From positions 607,501 to 671,500 of the forward strand of contig JAMWET010005075.1 of assembly GCA_024036415.1 (NCBI GenBank): DNA of 64,000 nucleotides, in the 5' to 3' direction. The notes below the pieces were generated by a model, which was not told the DNA's origin, made no database searches, and was given only the letters and a program-made list of their open reading frames with translations. This stretch comes from Prochilodus magdalenae (Eukaryota; Chordata; Actinopteri; Characiformes; Prochilodontidae). Shown piece after piece: positions 50,124 through 61,800 of the stretch. The position numbers and the translations under genes are program-made. Position 1 is the stretch's first letter; each line of letters begins with the position of its first letter.

Positions 50124-53100
50124 ATGGAGCCTCACGTCTACGCGAAGCTGTTACTCGACCATGCCACAACTCTGCGGCTACACACGGGCAACTTGGTGAG
50201 CCGCAGTCGGCTCAAGAAGAAATGTCCGGCTTCAACAAGTGAGGAGGTAAGCCTGTTCATCATCATGTTCTCATAAAGCCGACAGGGCAGTGCCGGTTTG
50301 TGTTCCCCAACGAAAAGCTCCGTTATTTCAAACTGCGTTGTTGTCGGCGGTTTCTGCCGTGACGTCATTACGACTCTCGCGTGCTTGACAGCAGCAGCAG
50401 CAGGGTCGGCTCCTCACTGCTGAGAATTAGCCGTGTTAGCTCAGCTAGCTAGCTGTGTAGCCAAATGCTGAAAAGCTGTTTTCCCGCTTGAACAGGCAAA
50501 TAGAAATATCCCCATACCGGCTGCTGATATTCTAGTGTGTGAAAATACATCCCCGTTGTATTAAAAACTCTTAAGGCGAAAGTAAATTAGCTTGGAAACA
50601 TGTCTGCTTGCTGCTTAGCAACATACTAGTTTACATGCTAACTAGCTAATCTAGCATATTTCACATGATCATATCAGGTACAGCCTGTGTGGTGTCCAGT
50701 CAGTGTGGAGCGGTTGCTGCATGTTGGATGCTTTATATGGCGCAGGTTCCTCACATCATATTTGCAAAGCAAATCTCAGGATCTGTATCCGGAAAGAACG
50801 ATGAGATATTGCATCATCATTTCCGCAGGACCCTTTTATAACCGCTTTTAAACTATTATGCTAAAACATTCAGTCCAGCTCTGTGATGGATGGGTCTGAA
50901 CTTAACCCCAATCCAACCAGCACCTCAGTCAGTCATAAGTGGTCAGTCTTTACATTAGGTCAAGTTAAACTGATCAGCAGGCACAGGTTTACAGGTAATG
51001 GTAGCCGGAACTGCAGACTGCAATAAACCTTTTCAGTTTCAGTGTAGACTGAGTGTGGACTTGGCTTTCTGCCTTCCTGCCTTTAGGGTCAGTTCTCTTA
51101 GACTAAATGCCAGCCATATTTCATCACCATCTTTTTTTGGTTTAGGCTTTATGTAGGTTTGGTAAATTGGACCCTGAAGTCTGAAATTACAACTTCTTTC
51201 ACACACCATACATCTTGTATAATTTTTAAATAAATAAATAATTAAATAAACCAACCCTTGCATCACTTCACCAAATTGCATATATGAAAGTGTGTGTATG
51301 CTATAACTTTTATTTCATAACTTGTATTACTGTTATACTGCTATACTGGTGTATATAAATGTGTACATAGTTTGCGTCATGTTTATATGATTACATTTAA
51401 GCAGTGTAGTTAACTATGCAACTTAGGCTGGACATATGGTGGACATAGGCTATCACATGTGTGAGGGTCTGACAACAAATGGATTTAATTTGATTTGATC
51501 TTTTTAATCCTCAGCTTCAAGACTGCATCAAAGCTACCCTTAGTGAGTGGTTTGCAACTGTACCTGCAAAAGCTGAACAAGTAAGTTTCAACACTCATTC
51601 AAAGTGGAAAATACATGGGGTTCTGGTGGGAATGGGTCTGGGTCCCCCTAATTAATGTCTTGCACCCCTTGGAAATCAAACGTCTGGGATGCGGGGGTGG
51701 CCTTGGGGCTATGCTGTCCATTAAGGAAAAATAGACTCAAATTTAGATTTAGGTCAAGGTCTTAGTTCAGGTTTGCTCAAATTCAGTCCCAAAGGGTCGC
51801 TGTCCAGCACGACTTGACGATTTCCTGTTGCCAGGTTAGTAGGTGCATTTGACAAGGGAAATCAAGTCGTGCTGGACACTGGCACTCTAGGACCGAATTT
51901 GAGGAACCCTGGTTTGGCTGCTTTACCCATATTTGGTGTCTGTAACTGTCTAAACCTGCAGCACTGGTTTATCTCTGGGTGGTGCTGTAGCAAATTGACA
52001 CACTAGTTGGTACTTTATAGCCTAACAACTGTACCTGTGCCCGGGATACCTCTAAAGATCTTTCCAATATTCTGTAGCATATTTGTAAATCGGAAAATAT
52101 GCCGGGTTTTCCTGGCTGACTGGTGGAAAGAGTGGATTGTTATTCAAGTTATTCAAGGCAAAATAAATATGCAACATCTTGTTTGATGTGTGGAAGAGCT
52201 TATTACCAAACTAAAAAAAAAAAAGAAGCATTCTGCGCTTCACCTCCACTGTGGCGAGTGAGTTCGTAGCCAGCCAACGCTGGAGTAGCCAGCTAACATG
52301 GTATATCTGAATACCAGGTGGTGTTTTGCACACTGACTGCTTACACACACACACTTACACACCCAGAGGAACAGAAAGAGAAAGAAGAAACCAGAATCGG
52401 ATCAGGACTTCATAATGTGCAAGAAAGACTTGAAAATCAGGTTGTATTATCCAGAATGTTGTGGAGATGTTTGACTTGATCATTATTCTCTTGGCTCACC
52501 ACACTGTTAGTCATCAGTCATGTGTCTGATTGGTCAGTGTATGTGGATTCAGATGTGGACCTTCGCATGCCTGAAATGATTTTGGGGAACCTGGCTTTTC
52601 TGCATGTTTGGTTTAAGGAGCCAAGTTCATCCAAATGTTGAAAGCATTCTTGTCACAGGTGAAGGGTGTGGGGAGCCTTTACTGCGCTTAGATTCTCAAC
52701 CTCAAAGTCTGCAGTGATGAAAGAAAACTGTCATGGTGATCATTCATGGCAAGTTAGCTTAAATAAACAGTTTATGCTGTGAAGTCTGAGTGCTCTGCTT
52801 CCATCCTGCAGTGCTCAGCAGATCTGCTGCAGAGAAGAGAGTGCTGGTCTTAACTCACACAAAGCTAAGGCTTATTGAGGCATTCCTCTGCTGAAGTCCA
52901 ACAACACCATTTCAAGGTTTCACACGCACTAAGGGGTCACGAAGGAGTTAAACGACAACAAATGTAACTTTAGAAAATGCTCAAGCGTCTTCAAGACATG
53001 CTTAGAAAATGCTGTTTGTTATTCTTCACCCATGTATCTGCATATCTGTGTCAGGAATTACCCAGGGTTCTGGATTGCACAATTCCACAGAATACAGAGG

Positions 53101-56100
53101 CCATCACGCCAGAGGAGAGAGAGGAACTGAAGGTTTCTGGTGAGGGCTGTTTGCCTTTGACTTATGGAAGAATAAAGACCGCATTTGTAGCTTGACTACG
53201 CCCCCATGGTGCACTGTTGTCACATGCTGTTTTTCCTCTTTCTTCAGTAAAGCTGTTTCTAAGTGAGCCTGATTGCTCATCCATCAGAAGTGCAGTGGAT
53301 ATGGGTGAGTGGCAGCCAATACAGTGTTATTTGTTGAGTTTTCAAATAAGAATTACATTTGGGTACTAGATACCAGATTTTTCTGGTTTTATATACTAGA
53401 AGCACCATAATTCACTCAATTATTTTATTTATTTATTTATTGTTATCATTGCTCATAATTTATGATTGTTATTATTATTATTAGTAGTAGTAATAGTCGT
53501 AGTATAGTCTGTGCCTCATTTAAAAATAGTCTGGGCTATACTCAGTTTCATTAACTAAACTGCTGTAGGCTGTAATGCTGCAAGAACAGAATTTTCCAGG
53601 GACACAATTAAATTTCCATATATGGACTGAAAAGTGAGCAGCATATTTTGAACCTTAATGAGTGTTTATTTACTGCAGCAAACTCTTTTATCCCCAAAGG
53701 AAATGAGAGGAAAATTAGTTTTCCTTGAATTGGGTCGCTTTTAATAAATGGAGGCATATAATACTGAAAGTTTGTACATTTTTGGCATTTTAGCTGAAGC
53801 TCTTATCCAGAGCGACTTACAAGGTTATTCGTATTACAGGTAGGTCAGTGCAGTGTTAGGAGTCTTGCCCAAGGGCTCTTAATGGCATAGCTCAGCATTT
53901 TCTACCTAGACTGGGATTCAAACCCCCGTCTCCCACATGGGAAGGTAGCTCTCTGATGGTTAGTGGTGTTAACCTCTGAAACACATATGGTGTGGGCAGC
54001 TGGGGTGGGCAATACAGCATTTTTTTTATTGTCAATGTAGGGGGGATTGATATGCCAAAAAATATTACAGTACACAATATTTTCACAATGCCTGATGTGG
54101 ATCATGATGATGATAATAATGGACCTACAGCTCCAATGAATTTTATGGAATATTTTACAGACCATGCTGCAGTAAATCCATGAAACCTGCCTAACGCTAG
54201 TGCCAGTAACACCTTTCAAAAATCATCCACAGTCATTAAAGAGTATGGGTACCTAGCTAACTGTGTTTGTGTCTTTCTGGCTCAGCCTGTGTGTCGTTAG
54301 GCGTGTCTCAGCTGGACTCCGTGATCATCGCTCCTCCCCCACTGCCGGAGGGTGAGAGTCTGGCCCTGGCTCACCTGCAGCCTCTGTGGGAGGAGTTGGA
54401 AGGGCTTGTACGGAGTCAGAAGGCTGCAGCTATTGGCACCTCGGACTTGGACAAGACTTTGCTTGAGCAGTTGTACAACTGGGCACAGGTAGGAATGTGA
54501 AAGGCTGGATATATTTAAAGTTACTTTGACAAATGTAATTTAACTTTCTGTGATTTTTAGAAAATGCTACAGCAAGTTGCACATCATGTCGATGGTACAG
54601 CTAGGTGTAATTTGGCTCTGTAGCAACAAAAAGGCACAAAACATATAATGTAACACATGTACAGGCAATAAACAGTATACAATATACAACATGTACTTAA
54701 AGGAAGAGCAATAAATCATCGGACACCGCTTAATTACCTTAACAGCTATCCCTGAACCAGATTGTCCTAGTTTTGAAGCTCTAAAAAATGCAGAATGAGA
54801 GAAATTCTGTGATTATTCTTTTTGTTCAAGGACCAAAATTATCATCAAAAAAAAAAAAAAACAGCTACGGATTACTCAGAGCCCAAAGGGGGCATATAGG
54901 GAGAAAGTGGTCCTTACCCAATGAAAGGACCAACAAAACTTTGAATTTTATTTTTGAACTCTTAATTTTACTTTTAAATAATTGTAGGTGCAAGATATAG
55001 TAATGTAAAATATGGTATTAAAAAAAGTAGGTGTGTTTCAAATCAATGTTTTATTAGTTTATAGTTTTGACTTTTTGGTAATTGCCTAACCCCAAACATT
55101 GCACTGTGGCACCTCTAAGACAAAGTTTGTGCAACCTTGATGTAAATTATCACCTATATTACTGCTGTTTATTTTTCAGATAGGATTGTACATGTGTTGG
55201 GGCATCCTTGGCTGTTTGCTACCACTACAACTGTGTTTCAATACATAGTGTGATCATACACAGTTACTGGAATTAATACAATCTAAAACACTCAGTAGGT
55301 TTTATGCTGCAGTAGTTTGGCTTCATCTTTGTGTGCCTTTCTGATGTGCTAGATATCAGCACGTCCTAAGCTTTATTATTTAAGAACATGATTTTATTTG
55401 TCTGTATATGTGTGAAGCACTTTGAATTGCCTCAGTGTATGGAAGGTGCTGTAGAAATAAATTTTGTGTTAAGGAAAAACAACTAATTCTGTTAATTTTC
55501 AGAAGAAAGCAAAGATGCGGCTGCTAGATGAATGTCTCGTTGATTTTTGATATTTTCTTTGGAAGTATGCACGATATATAAATGCTGTTTTTGTCATTTA
55601 TATACTTTTTTTATATAGATGAAAAAAAATCCCTATGTTCACTGCAGCACGATCTGAGTTGTTGTCATATGTATGGTTTCTGGCTTGTTGTTCAGGTGAA
55701 GCCCAGCAGTAACCAGGTGAATCTGGCCTCCTGCTGCGTGATGCCTCCAGATCTCACTGCGTTCGCTAAAGAGTTCGACATCCAGTTGTTGACACACAAT
55801 GACTCTAAAGGTGCCAAACCTGACCTCCCTCCTTCACTCCCTCCCGCTTATCTTCAGGATATGGCCTAGATACGCATGTGTAGTTTTAAAATGGTACTGA
55901 TTGTTCTGGAAGTGTGTGAAAGGATTCAGTTGCACATGAATAGTAAACATGAACTATTTTTAGTTCTGCTTTTTCACATATAGAAATTCTTTGAGCACAA
56001 ATAAGAAGAAACCCACCAATCTAAAGGACAGCACAGTTACCATGGTTTTGCCAGACACTGTATATACGATTGCAGTTCTTACACATTTGACTGTGTACGG

Positions 56101-56540
56101 TATCTATGGGCCTCTTTCACCACCCGTTCTTAATAAGAAATAGTTTATAAAAGCCACTTACATAGTTTTCATGATGATTCTGACAGCCACCTGTGTTTTC
56201 TTATTTGGGAGATGTGAATAGTTCTGTGGTTTAAGAACACATGATCAATCTGAAACTTTTCTCTAGAACAAAATGAGGGAAAGACTCTAGGAAACGACTG
56301 GGGAATGAGGCCCTGTGTCTTTTCCTACATGTAACACTGAGTGACAGATATTTTTATTTTATGTTTATAGAGCTGATCAGTGCGGAAGGCTTTCAAGAGG
56401 CTGTACAGGAGAGCAGTAAGAACCTGCAGGTGGCAGACTGGAGGCTGGAGTGGGTCTTGCGGTACTCCATCATCGTCAAGAGCCGAGGCATCATCAGAGC
56501 CAAAGGCTACCTCGTTCATGCTAAAAAGAACACCCAGTAG
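50124..56540 (+). CDS. gclm: Glutamate-cysteine ligase modifier subunit
   Basis: Cytosolic regulatory partner of the catalytic subunit GCLC. The pair performs the first, rate-limiting step of glutathione synthesis, and GCLM raises glutamate affinity and relieves glutathione inhibition. Seven coding exons: 50124-50246, 51515-51580, 53055-53139, 53248-53304, 54286-54488, 55696-55810 and 56371-56540, all GT-AG with matching phases. They give 272 residues (human 274). Diagnostic strings are LRLHTGNLVSRSRLKKKCP at the N-terminus, DMACVSLGVSQLDSVIIAPP across exons 4-5, LQPLWEELEGLVRSQ, AAIGTSDLDKTLLEQLYNWA, VNLASCCVMPPDLTAFAKEF, DIQLLTHNDSKEL and IIVKSRGIIRAKGY near the end. The fold is aldo-keto-reductase-like but non-catalytic. 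The upstream ARE-like motif fits NRF2 control. The 3' UTR appears long, with AATAAA at 57960-57965. Confidence 0.95.
51768..51912. mobile_element. Palindromic MITE in gclm intron 2
   Basis: The left half CAGGTTTGCTCAAATTCAGT...GTCCAGCACGACTTGA is the imperfect inverted complement of the right half (AAATCAAGTCGTGCTGGAC...GAATTTGAGGAACCCTG). The element folds on itself over about 60 bp per arm with a short loop near 51830-51857. It is related in its ends to the element at 57.80-57.95 kb. Confidence 0.7.
53780..53970 (-). mobile_element. tRNA-derived SINE-like repeat in gclm intron 4
   Basis: On the minus strand a B-box-like GGTTTGAATCCCAGTCTAGG follows a tRNA-like 5' part (GGTTAACACCACTAACCAT). 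The 3' end reads CTTGTAAGTCGCTCTGGATA then AGAGCTTCAGCTAAAATGCC, a LINE-type tail seen in many fish SINEs. The A box is unclear. Confidence 0.55.
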
Positions 56541-57802
56541 GATGTGCCGAAACAGGATTCTGCTCAACTATGTTTTAGTCCATCTAATCCAACCTAGACT
56601 TTAGCTTGCTACTTAACTCTCTTTATAGAAATCTAAGATTCCGAGCTCAGTTTTTTGTCCTGAATGGTGAAAACTGAACTTCAGCTGACTCCAACTATGC
56701 TGTGAAATCTTTTTCAAAGCGTTTCGACACTTGGACCTGAACAGGGTCTGAGGCTTTATCCAACCTTTGTATCCTACTCCATTGCTGGGGGTATGTTAAT
56801 GATTTTACCTTATGTAGATACCTGATGGCTAACAGGGTTAACATACCATACCATGCTCAGATGTGTTCAAGTGCCTCTTTTTGTGAGTAACTTCTCGGCT
56901 TGCATTGGCAGTGTTAAATACTACAGAGATTTTAAAAGTCATTTTAGTGGGAGGGTTTTTTTTTTTTTGCATTAAGGAACATACAACATACAAGTTGTTA
57001 GGTTTACTGAGTGTGTAAGTGTTTCTGGATGCACAGAATTTAATCAAGAGTTTAATGAGGCTAGATTACCTGTAGAAATGAATTATTCTCAAAAGTTTAC
57101 TAAAAAATATTTAGACTTTAATTTTACTGATAGTTAGATAGTTACGGCTTTATGTTTTATGTCCTTTTCTTTGTTTTCATGTTTAGAATGCCAAGATTTC
57201 AACCCTGTTGGAGCTTTTTGCCTTCTACTTTAACTGCCACTACCCTTAAAGCATGTACACAGATAGGTGGCTAATCATCATTTACAGATTTTTGAGATAA
57301 TAGTGCAGCCCTGTCTAAATGCTTTACTTAAGTGAGATATTACAAATATTTAATGGATAGCTATTGACTTGCTGTAAACATGCATGGCATTACGCAGCAT
57401 GTGCTCATTGTATATAAAACACTGGAAGATTCCACACTTGAAGGAAACGAATGATTGTTTTTTTTTTTTTTTTCCTGATATCAAGTTGATTGTCTGAAAA
57501 TATATATATTTTTACGTATGTTTATTTATTCATCATAACTACAATTTATATTTGGGTCCACAAAGAACATCTCCTAGTACTGTCCATGTAATTACTGTTT
57601 TCAGATGTGCCCATGTAAGTTGTAATATGTTTTTAATTGGGTTTATAAATTGTAAATTCAAAGATGTTGGGTGTTTTCTGTTTTTCTTGTTTGTTTTTTT
57701 GGTGCATTCTTTTTATTTTGCCTTGTTTTGCATAAAGCTCGGTTGTTTGCAGAGACGTAATGCGTCTCAACACGGAAAAAAAAGCAGAAGTCTCATTTAC
57801 TA

Positions 57803-57950
57803 CAGTGGTTCTCGGCTCTGTAGGGCCACTCTGCAACAAACCTGGCCCAATAAATTGGCTGGTTACCGGTCCATTGCCAGGTTAAAGTGGGTGTGTTTAA
57901 AGCAGGAAAAGCACTAAACTGCAGGATGGGCATCCAGGACTGCCCAACTG
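57803..57950. mobile_element. TA-flanked MITE in the gclm 3' UTR
   Basis: The ends CAGTGGTTCTCGGCTCTGTA and the inverted complement of CAGTTGGGCAGTCCTGGATG form imperfect terminal repeats, and TA flanks both sides (57801-57802 and 57951-57952), a Tc1/mariner-type duplication. The interior has GGGTGTGTTTAAAGCAGGAA. It ends 10 bp before the likely gclm polyadenylation signal at 57960. Confidence 0.65.
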
Positions 57951-57959
57951 TATCCTATC

Positions 57960-57965
57960 AATAAA
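57960..57965 (+). terminator. gclm: Likely gclm polyadenylation signal
   Basis: AATAAA at 57960-57965. A second AATAAA at about 57849, inside the MITE, is an alternative. The signal implies a 3' UTR of about 1.4 kb. Confidence 0.5.
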
Positions 57966-58865
57966 CTGAACTGTTCCCTCAAAGGAGCCTAAAACTAATA
58001 TTGAACTAGAGCTAGTATTAAATGTGTTTTCTCTTGCCCAGTATTCTACAGTCCAGCATCACACATCAGCCTTTTCCGTTTGACAGTGTTAATGACGGTG
58101 TAATTTTTTTTGCTGTTGTCTATCAGTGTTTTCTTGTTGGTGTACCAATCATGCACCGTAACACTCACTGGGGAATCCCTGCTGCGCTCAGCAAAATCTA
58201 AATCTGTATTAGTAATATACATACTCAAAGGAATAATTTCATTATAAGCCATCTGTCGAAGAAATAGTAATAGAAGTAGTCTTTTTAATATTAAATTCCA
58301 TCTTCGATTGTTTTGCTGCAGCACCGCTATAAGAGTTGGTTAGGCATGTTTTAGCAATGGTTACATTTTTAGCCTGGATACTGAAACAGAGCTCACCGAA
58401 CTGTGGAAACAGTTAACAAGAAAATCATGACTCAGCATTTAAAAATAATTACCTAGCATCTTAAGAAACAAGTGTATCTTAATAATAACAGCATCTTAAA
58501 ATAATTACTTAGCATCTTGACAAGAGTATCTAAAAAAACATGACTTAGCTTCTGAAAAAATTACTTAACATTTCAAACGAATGACAGCATCTCAAGATAA
58601 TGACTGAAAAATAATGTACCTTAAAACCATGACTTAGCATTTCAGAATAATGACTTACTATCTAAAGAAAACCTAGCATTTTAAAAACTAATTAAACAGT
58701 AATTACTTTGTTGTTATTTTTCGAGACCGGAATAGGATTCCAAACTGAACAGCAGTCCAGAATGAAATTCCGTTGAACTCCATGCCGTCGTTTATCACCG
58801 CCTCAACTGATCGATGCTTCTGCGTATCCATTAGTCGGGACTGACTGCGCATGCTCAACATCAAG
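57966..58865. other. gclm-dnttip2 spacer with short decayed tandem repeats
   Basis: Between 58430 and 58690 the strings TGACTTAGCATTT, TTACTTAGCATCTT, TTACCTAGCATCTTAA and TGACTTACTATCT recur about every 30-40 bp, a decayed minisatellite. AAGATGGTGGC at 58864-58874 overlaps the dnttip2 start codon and resembles a YY1 site, common at housekeeping-gene starts. No gene is seen. Confidence 0.45.
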
Positions 58866-61800
58866 ATGGTGGCCACCAGGAGAGGGACACGCGTGGGCTC
58901 CCCAGTAAAAAATACAGAAGAAGCAGTAACAGTAAGCGGTTTTTGTGCAAAATCCCGGGTGAAGGATAATGTTTTATAACCGGTACCAGTGTCATTAACA
59001 ATGCTTCGCCGGTTTAGAGGCCAGTAGAACTGAGATATGAAGCCATTAGCTAGATGAGCGTTAGCTGGTTTGCTAAATTGGCTAGAAACTTTCACTTATT
59101 GTAAAAGCTGACTACAGAACGCAGACTTGGACTGCCATATGTTTTAAACAGACACATGATGGCTGAAACGACCCTTCACTGAGTCTTGGCTGCCTTCGCT
59201 GTTTTTGTTTTACCGTGTCGGTTTGGGAGCTGGCCATGAGCCTGTCGTGGTGGCTTATCAAAGTTTGGGAGCTGGTCGTAGGCCGGTCATGGTTTCCATT
59301 CTTTCTGTAAGTTAAACGCTCCTCCGTAATATAGAAGCTCATTTAACGAGGTGACAGAACTGGATAACTGGACTATATGAAATGTGTTCGACAGACTTGG
59401 GTGCACCACGTTTTTGGGGGGTTCGTGAATAATGAGGGAGTGGTTACAGCCATAAAGGCACCGTTATGGTTATTTGTAGTTACCTAATCTACAGACTATT
59501 CTCTAAAACTTTATTTGCTGAATCAGTTTGTTCTTGGCGCTGTTTGCCCCCAGAGAGGCCCTGTGAGGTTTATATACACACATGGTCTGTGTAGCTCTGT
59601 GTCAGTTTCCTGCCAGTAAGAAGGTTTGATTGGATTGGTAAATCATGCGTACGTTTAGTTGTCTTCAACTGTCAGTCGTGTTTCATTAACAGCAACTTTT
59701 AAAATGATGCTTGACAGGAGACACCTACTTCAGTCAGAAGAACAAGGCGCAGAGTGATTGTGACGGACCAGCCCCAGAGCGACTCCCAGCAGGATGATGC
59801 TGCAGAACGACAGAACCCTGCTCCTTCTGCGCCAGCGAATTCACCTCAAAGACAGACCAGAAGGTCCAAACGTCATCCCACAGATGCAAACCAGCCCGAC
59901 TCTACCCATGAAGCCGATGTTTCTGAGTCTGAATCTTGCTGTTCTGTGGCATCAAGCCTTATGTTGCGATCAGCCACTAGAAGTAGAAGGAGAGCAGTGG
60001 GAAACGAAAGACCTACAGCTGCAGGGCAACAGGAGGCATCCGAAGGTGAGTCTTGTTCTTCGCCACCTGCTAGCAAGCCACGCAGAACTATGAGAAGCCA
60101 GAAGAAGTCTGTCATGGTTCCTGCAGAATCCACCACCTTGGAGAAGGATGATCACTCTGAGGCAGAGTCATGCAGTTCCGTAGCATCCCTGTCCAAAGTT
60201 ATGGAGACCCGAAGGATCACCAGGAGCCGCAGGAGGACTGCCGTTTCACTTGGAGGAGACGATCCCTCTGAAGCCGATTCTTGCTCCTCTGCAGTGTCTG
60301 GCCCCCAGGGTTCCACTGTCCGTAGGTCCACGCGCAACCGAGGAACAAAGCCCACTGAGCCAATTCCCATCCATTTGGAGGAAAGTGAGCCAAGCAAGAG
60401 TTCTACTGCTTCTTCTCCAATAAGAACAAGAAGAGGCAGAAGCACAGTGAGGCCTGCTGATGAAAACCAAGCTAATGACTCTGAGGGGTGTCACTCTGGC
60501 CCAAGCGCAAGTCCCAGGAGAGTGGTTGGTGTTTTTGTGTTCGACTCAGATTCAGAATCTGTGGCGACTAACTGCACCTCCATGGATAGTCCTAGCTCTG
60601 TTAAAGTTAGGCTCACCCCTTGCAGTAGCCGAACTGGTTCTGCTAGCAGCAACCGTGCTGTGCCTGCTTCCAGGACAAGAAGCAAAGTGACAGTCACCCA
60701 TGATCTGTCTAATGCGACTTTATTGTCCTCCAAGGGTGAAAAACTGGACAGCAAGGAGAGTGAACTGGTGAAAGACCAGGAGGCAAACCCAATGGATACT
60801 GTTTCTAACAGGAAGGACGTTGAGGAGATGGAAGAGGAAGAAACCAATAGAACAGTTATTAGTGCAGATGACCAAGAGTGTTCCATTTTAGGGAACGTTA
60901 CTCTAACGCTTGATGAGGATGAGGACGTTATTAGCAAGGAGAGTGGACCTGCAAGACCCCAGGCAGCAACCTTAATTGAAGCTGTTTCTGACAGGGAGGA
61001 TGTTGAGGAGATGGATGAGAAAGAGACCAACAGAACCGTTAAAAGGACAGATGACCTAACTCTAACTCTCGATGAAGATGAGGACATCATCAGCAGTCCG
61101 AGTGTAGAGGCAAAGATGGTAGAGTCTGAAAACAGAGAGGAAACCAGTCCAATTAAAGGTGTGACTGTATATGAGAAAGATGAGGCATTTGAAGAGAACC
61201 CAGAGTGGGTGGCTGATGTCACTGTAGTAGACCAGAAACATTCCGATCTAGCTGAGAGGAGTGTTAAGGTTAGTGAAGGGCTTGATGAGTGTGAAGCAGC
61301 CAATGTCTTAGATGTACCTCAAGAGGTTTCTGTTAGCCAAACAATAAGCACAAACAGTGACCCGGCAAGTCCGAAGGTTGAAGATGAACAAGAAATGGTA
61401 GTGGAGAAACACTCGGGCATTGACGCTGGTCGTCATCAATCTGAGCTACCGATACCGAGTAAGGCACAAGATGGGTGTCCTGCTGAAAGAGTGGAAGATG
61501 GGCCTTCCTCTAGCTCAAACGCCCAAGAAGACAAAACAAGCATTCCGCCTAATAGGCCTGAAAAGGTGATGGTGAGTTTGCTGGACAGCAGTGAGGATGA
61601 GGAAAGTGATGATGGACTCTCAGATGAAGGCTGCAAGGAGGAAGCAGGGCACTTGGAGAGTGAAGATGAGGCAGTGCACTTTGATGAGAACCAGCCAGGT
61701 CCATCAGAGGAAACAGATGCACCACACAGCAGTGGCCTGTTTGTTATTGATACTCGTCCTGGACTTCAGCCTAGCGAGAAGTACTTCATCGATGACATGC

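Noticed and set aside
60491..61303. 270-codon serine-rich minus-strand frame
   Set aside because: It is the antisense shadow of the low-complexity acidic region of dnttip2 exon 2.
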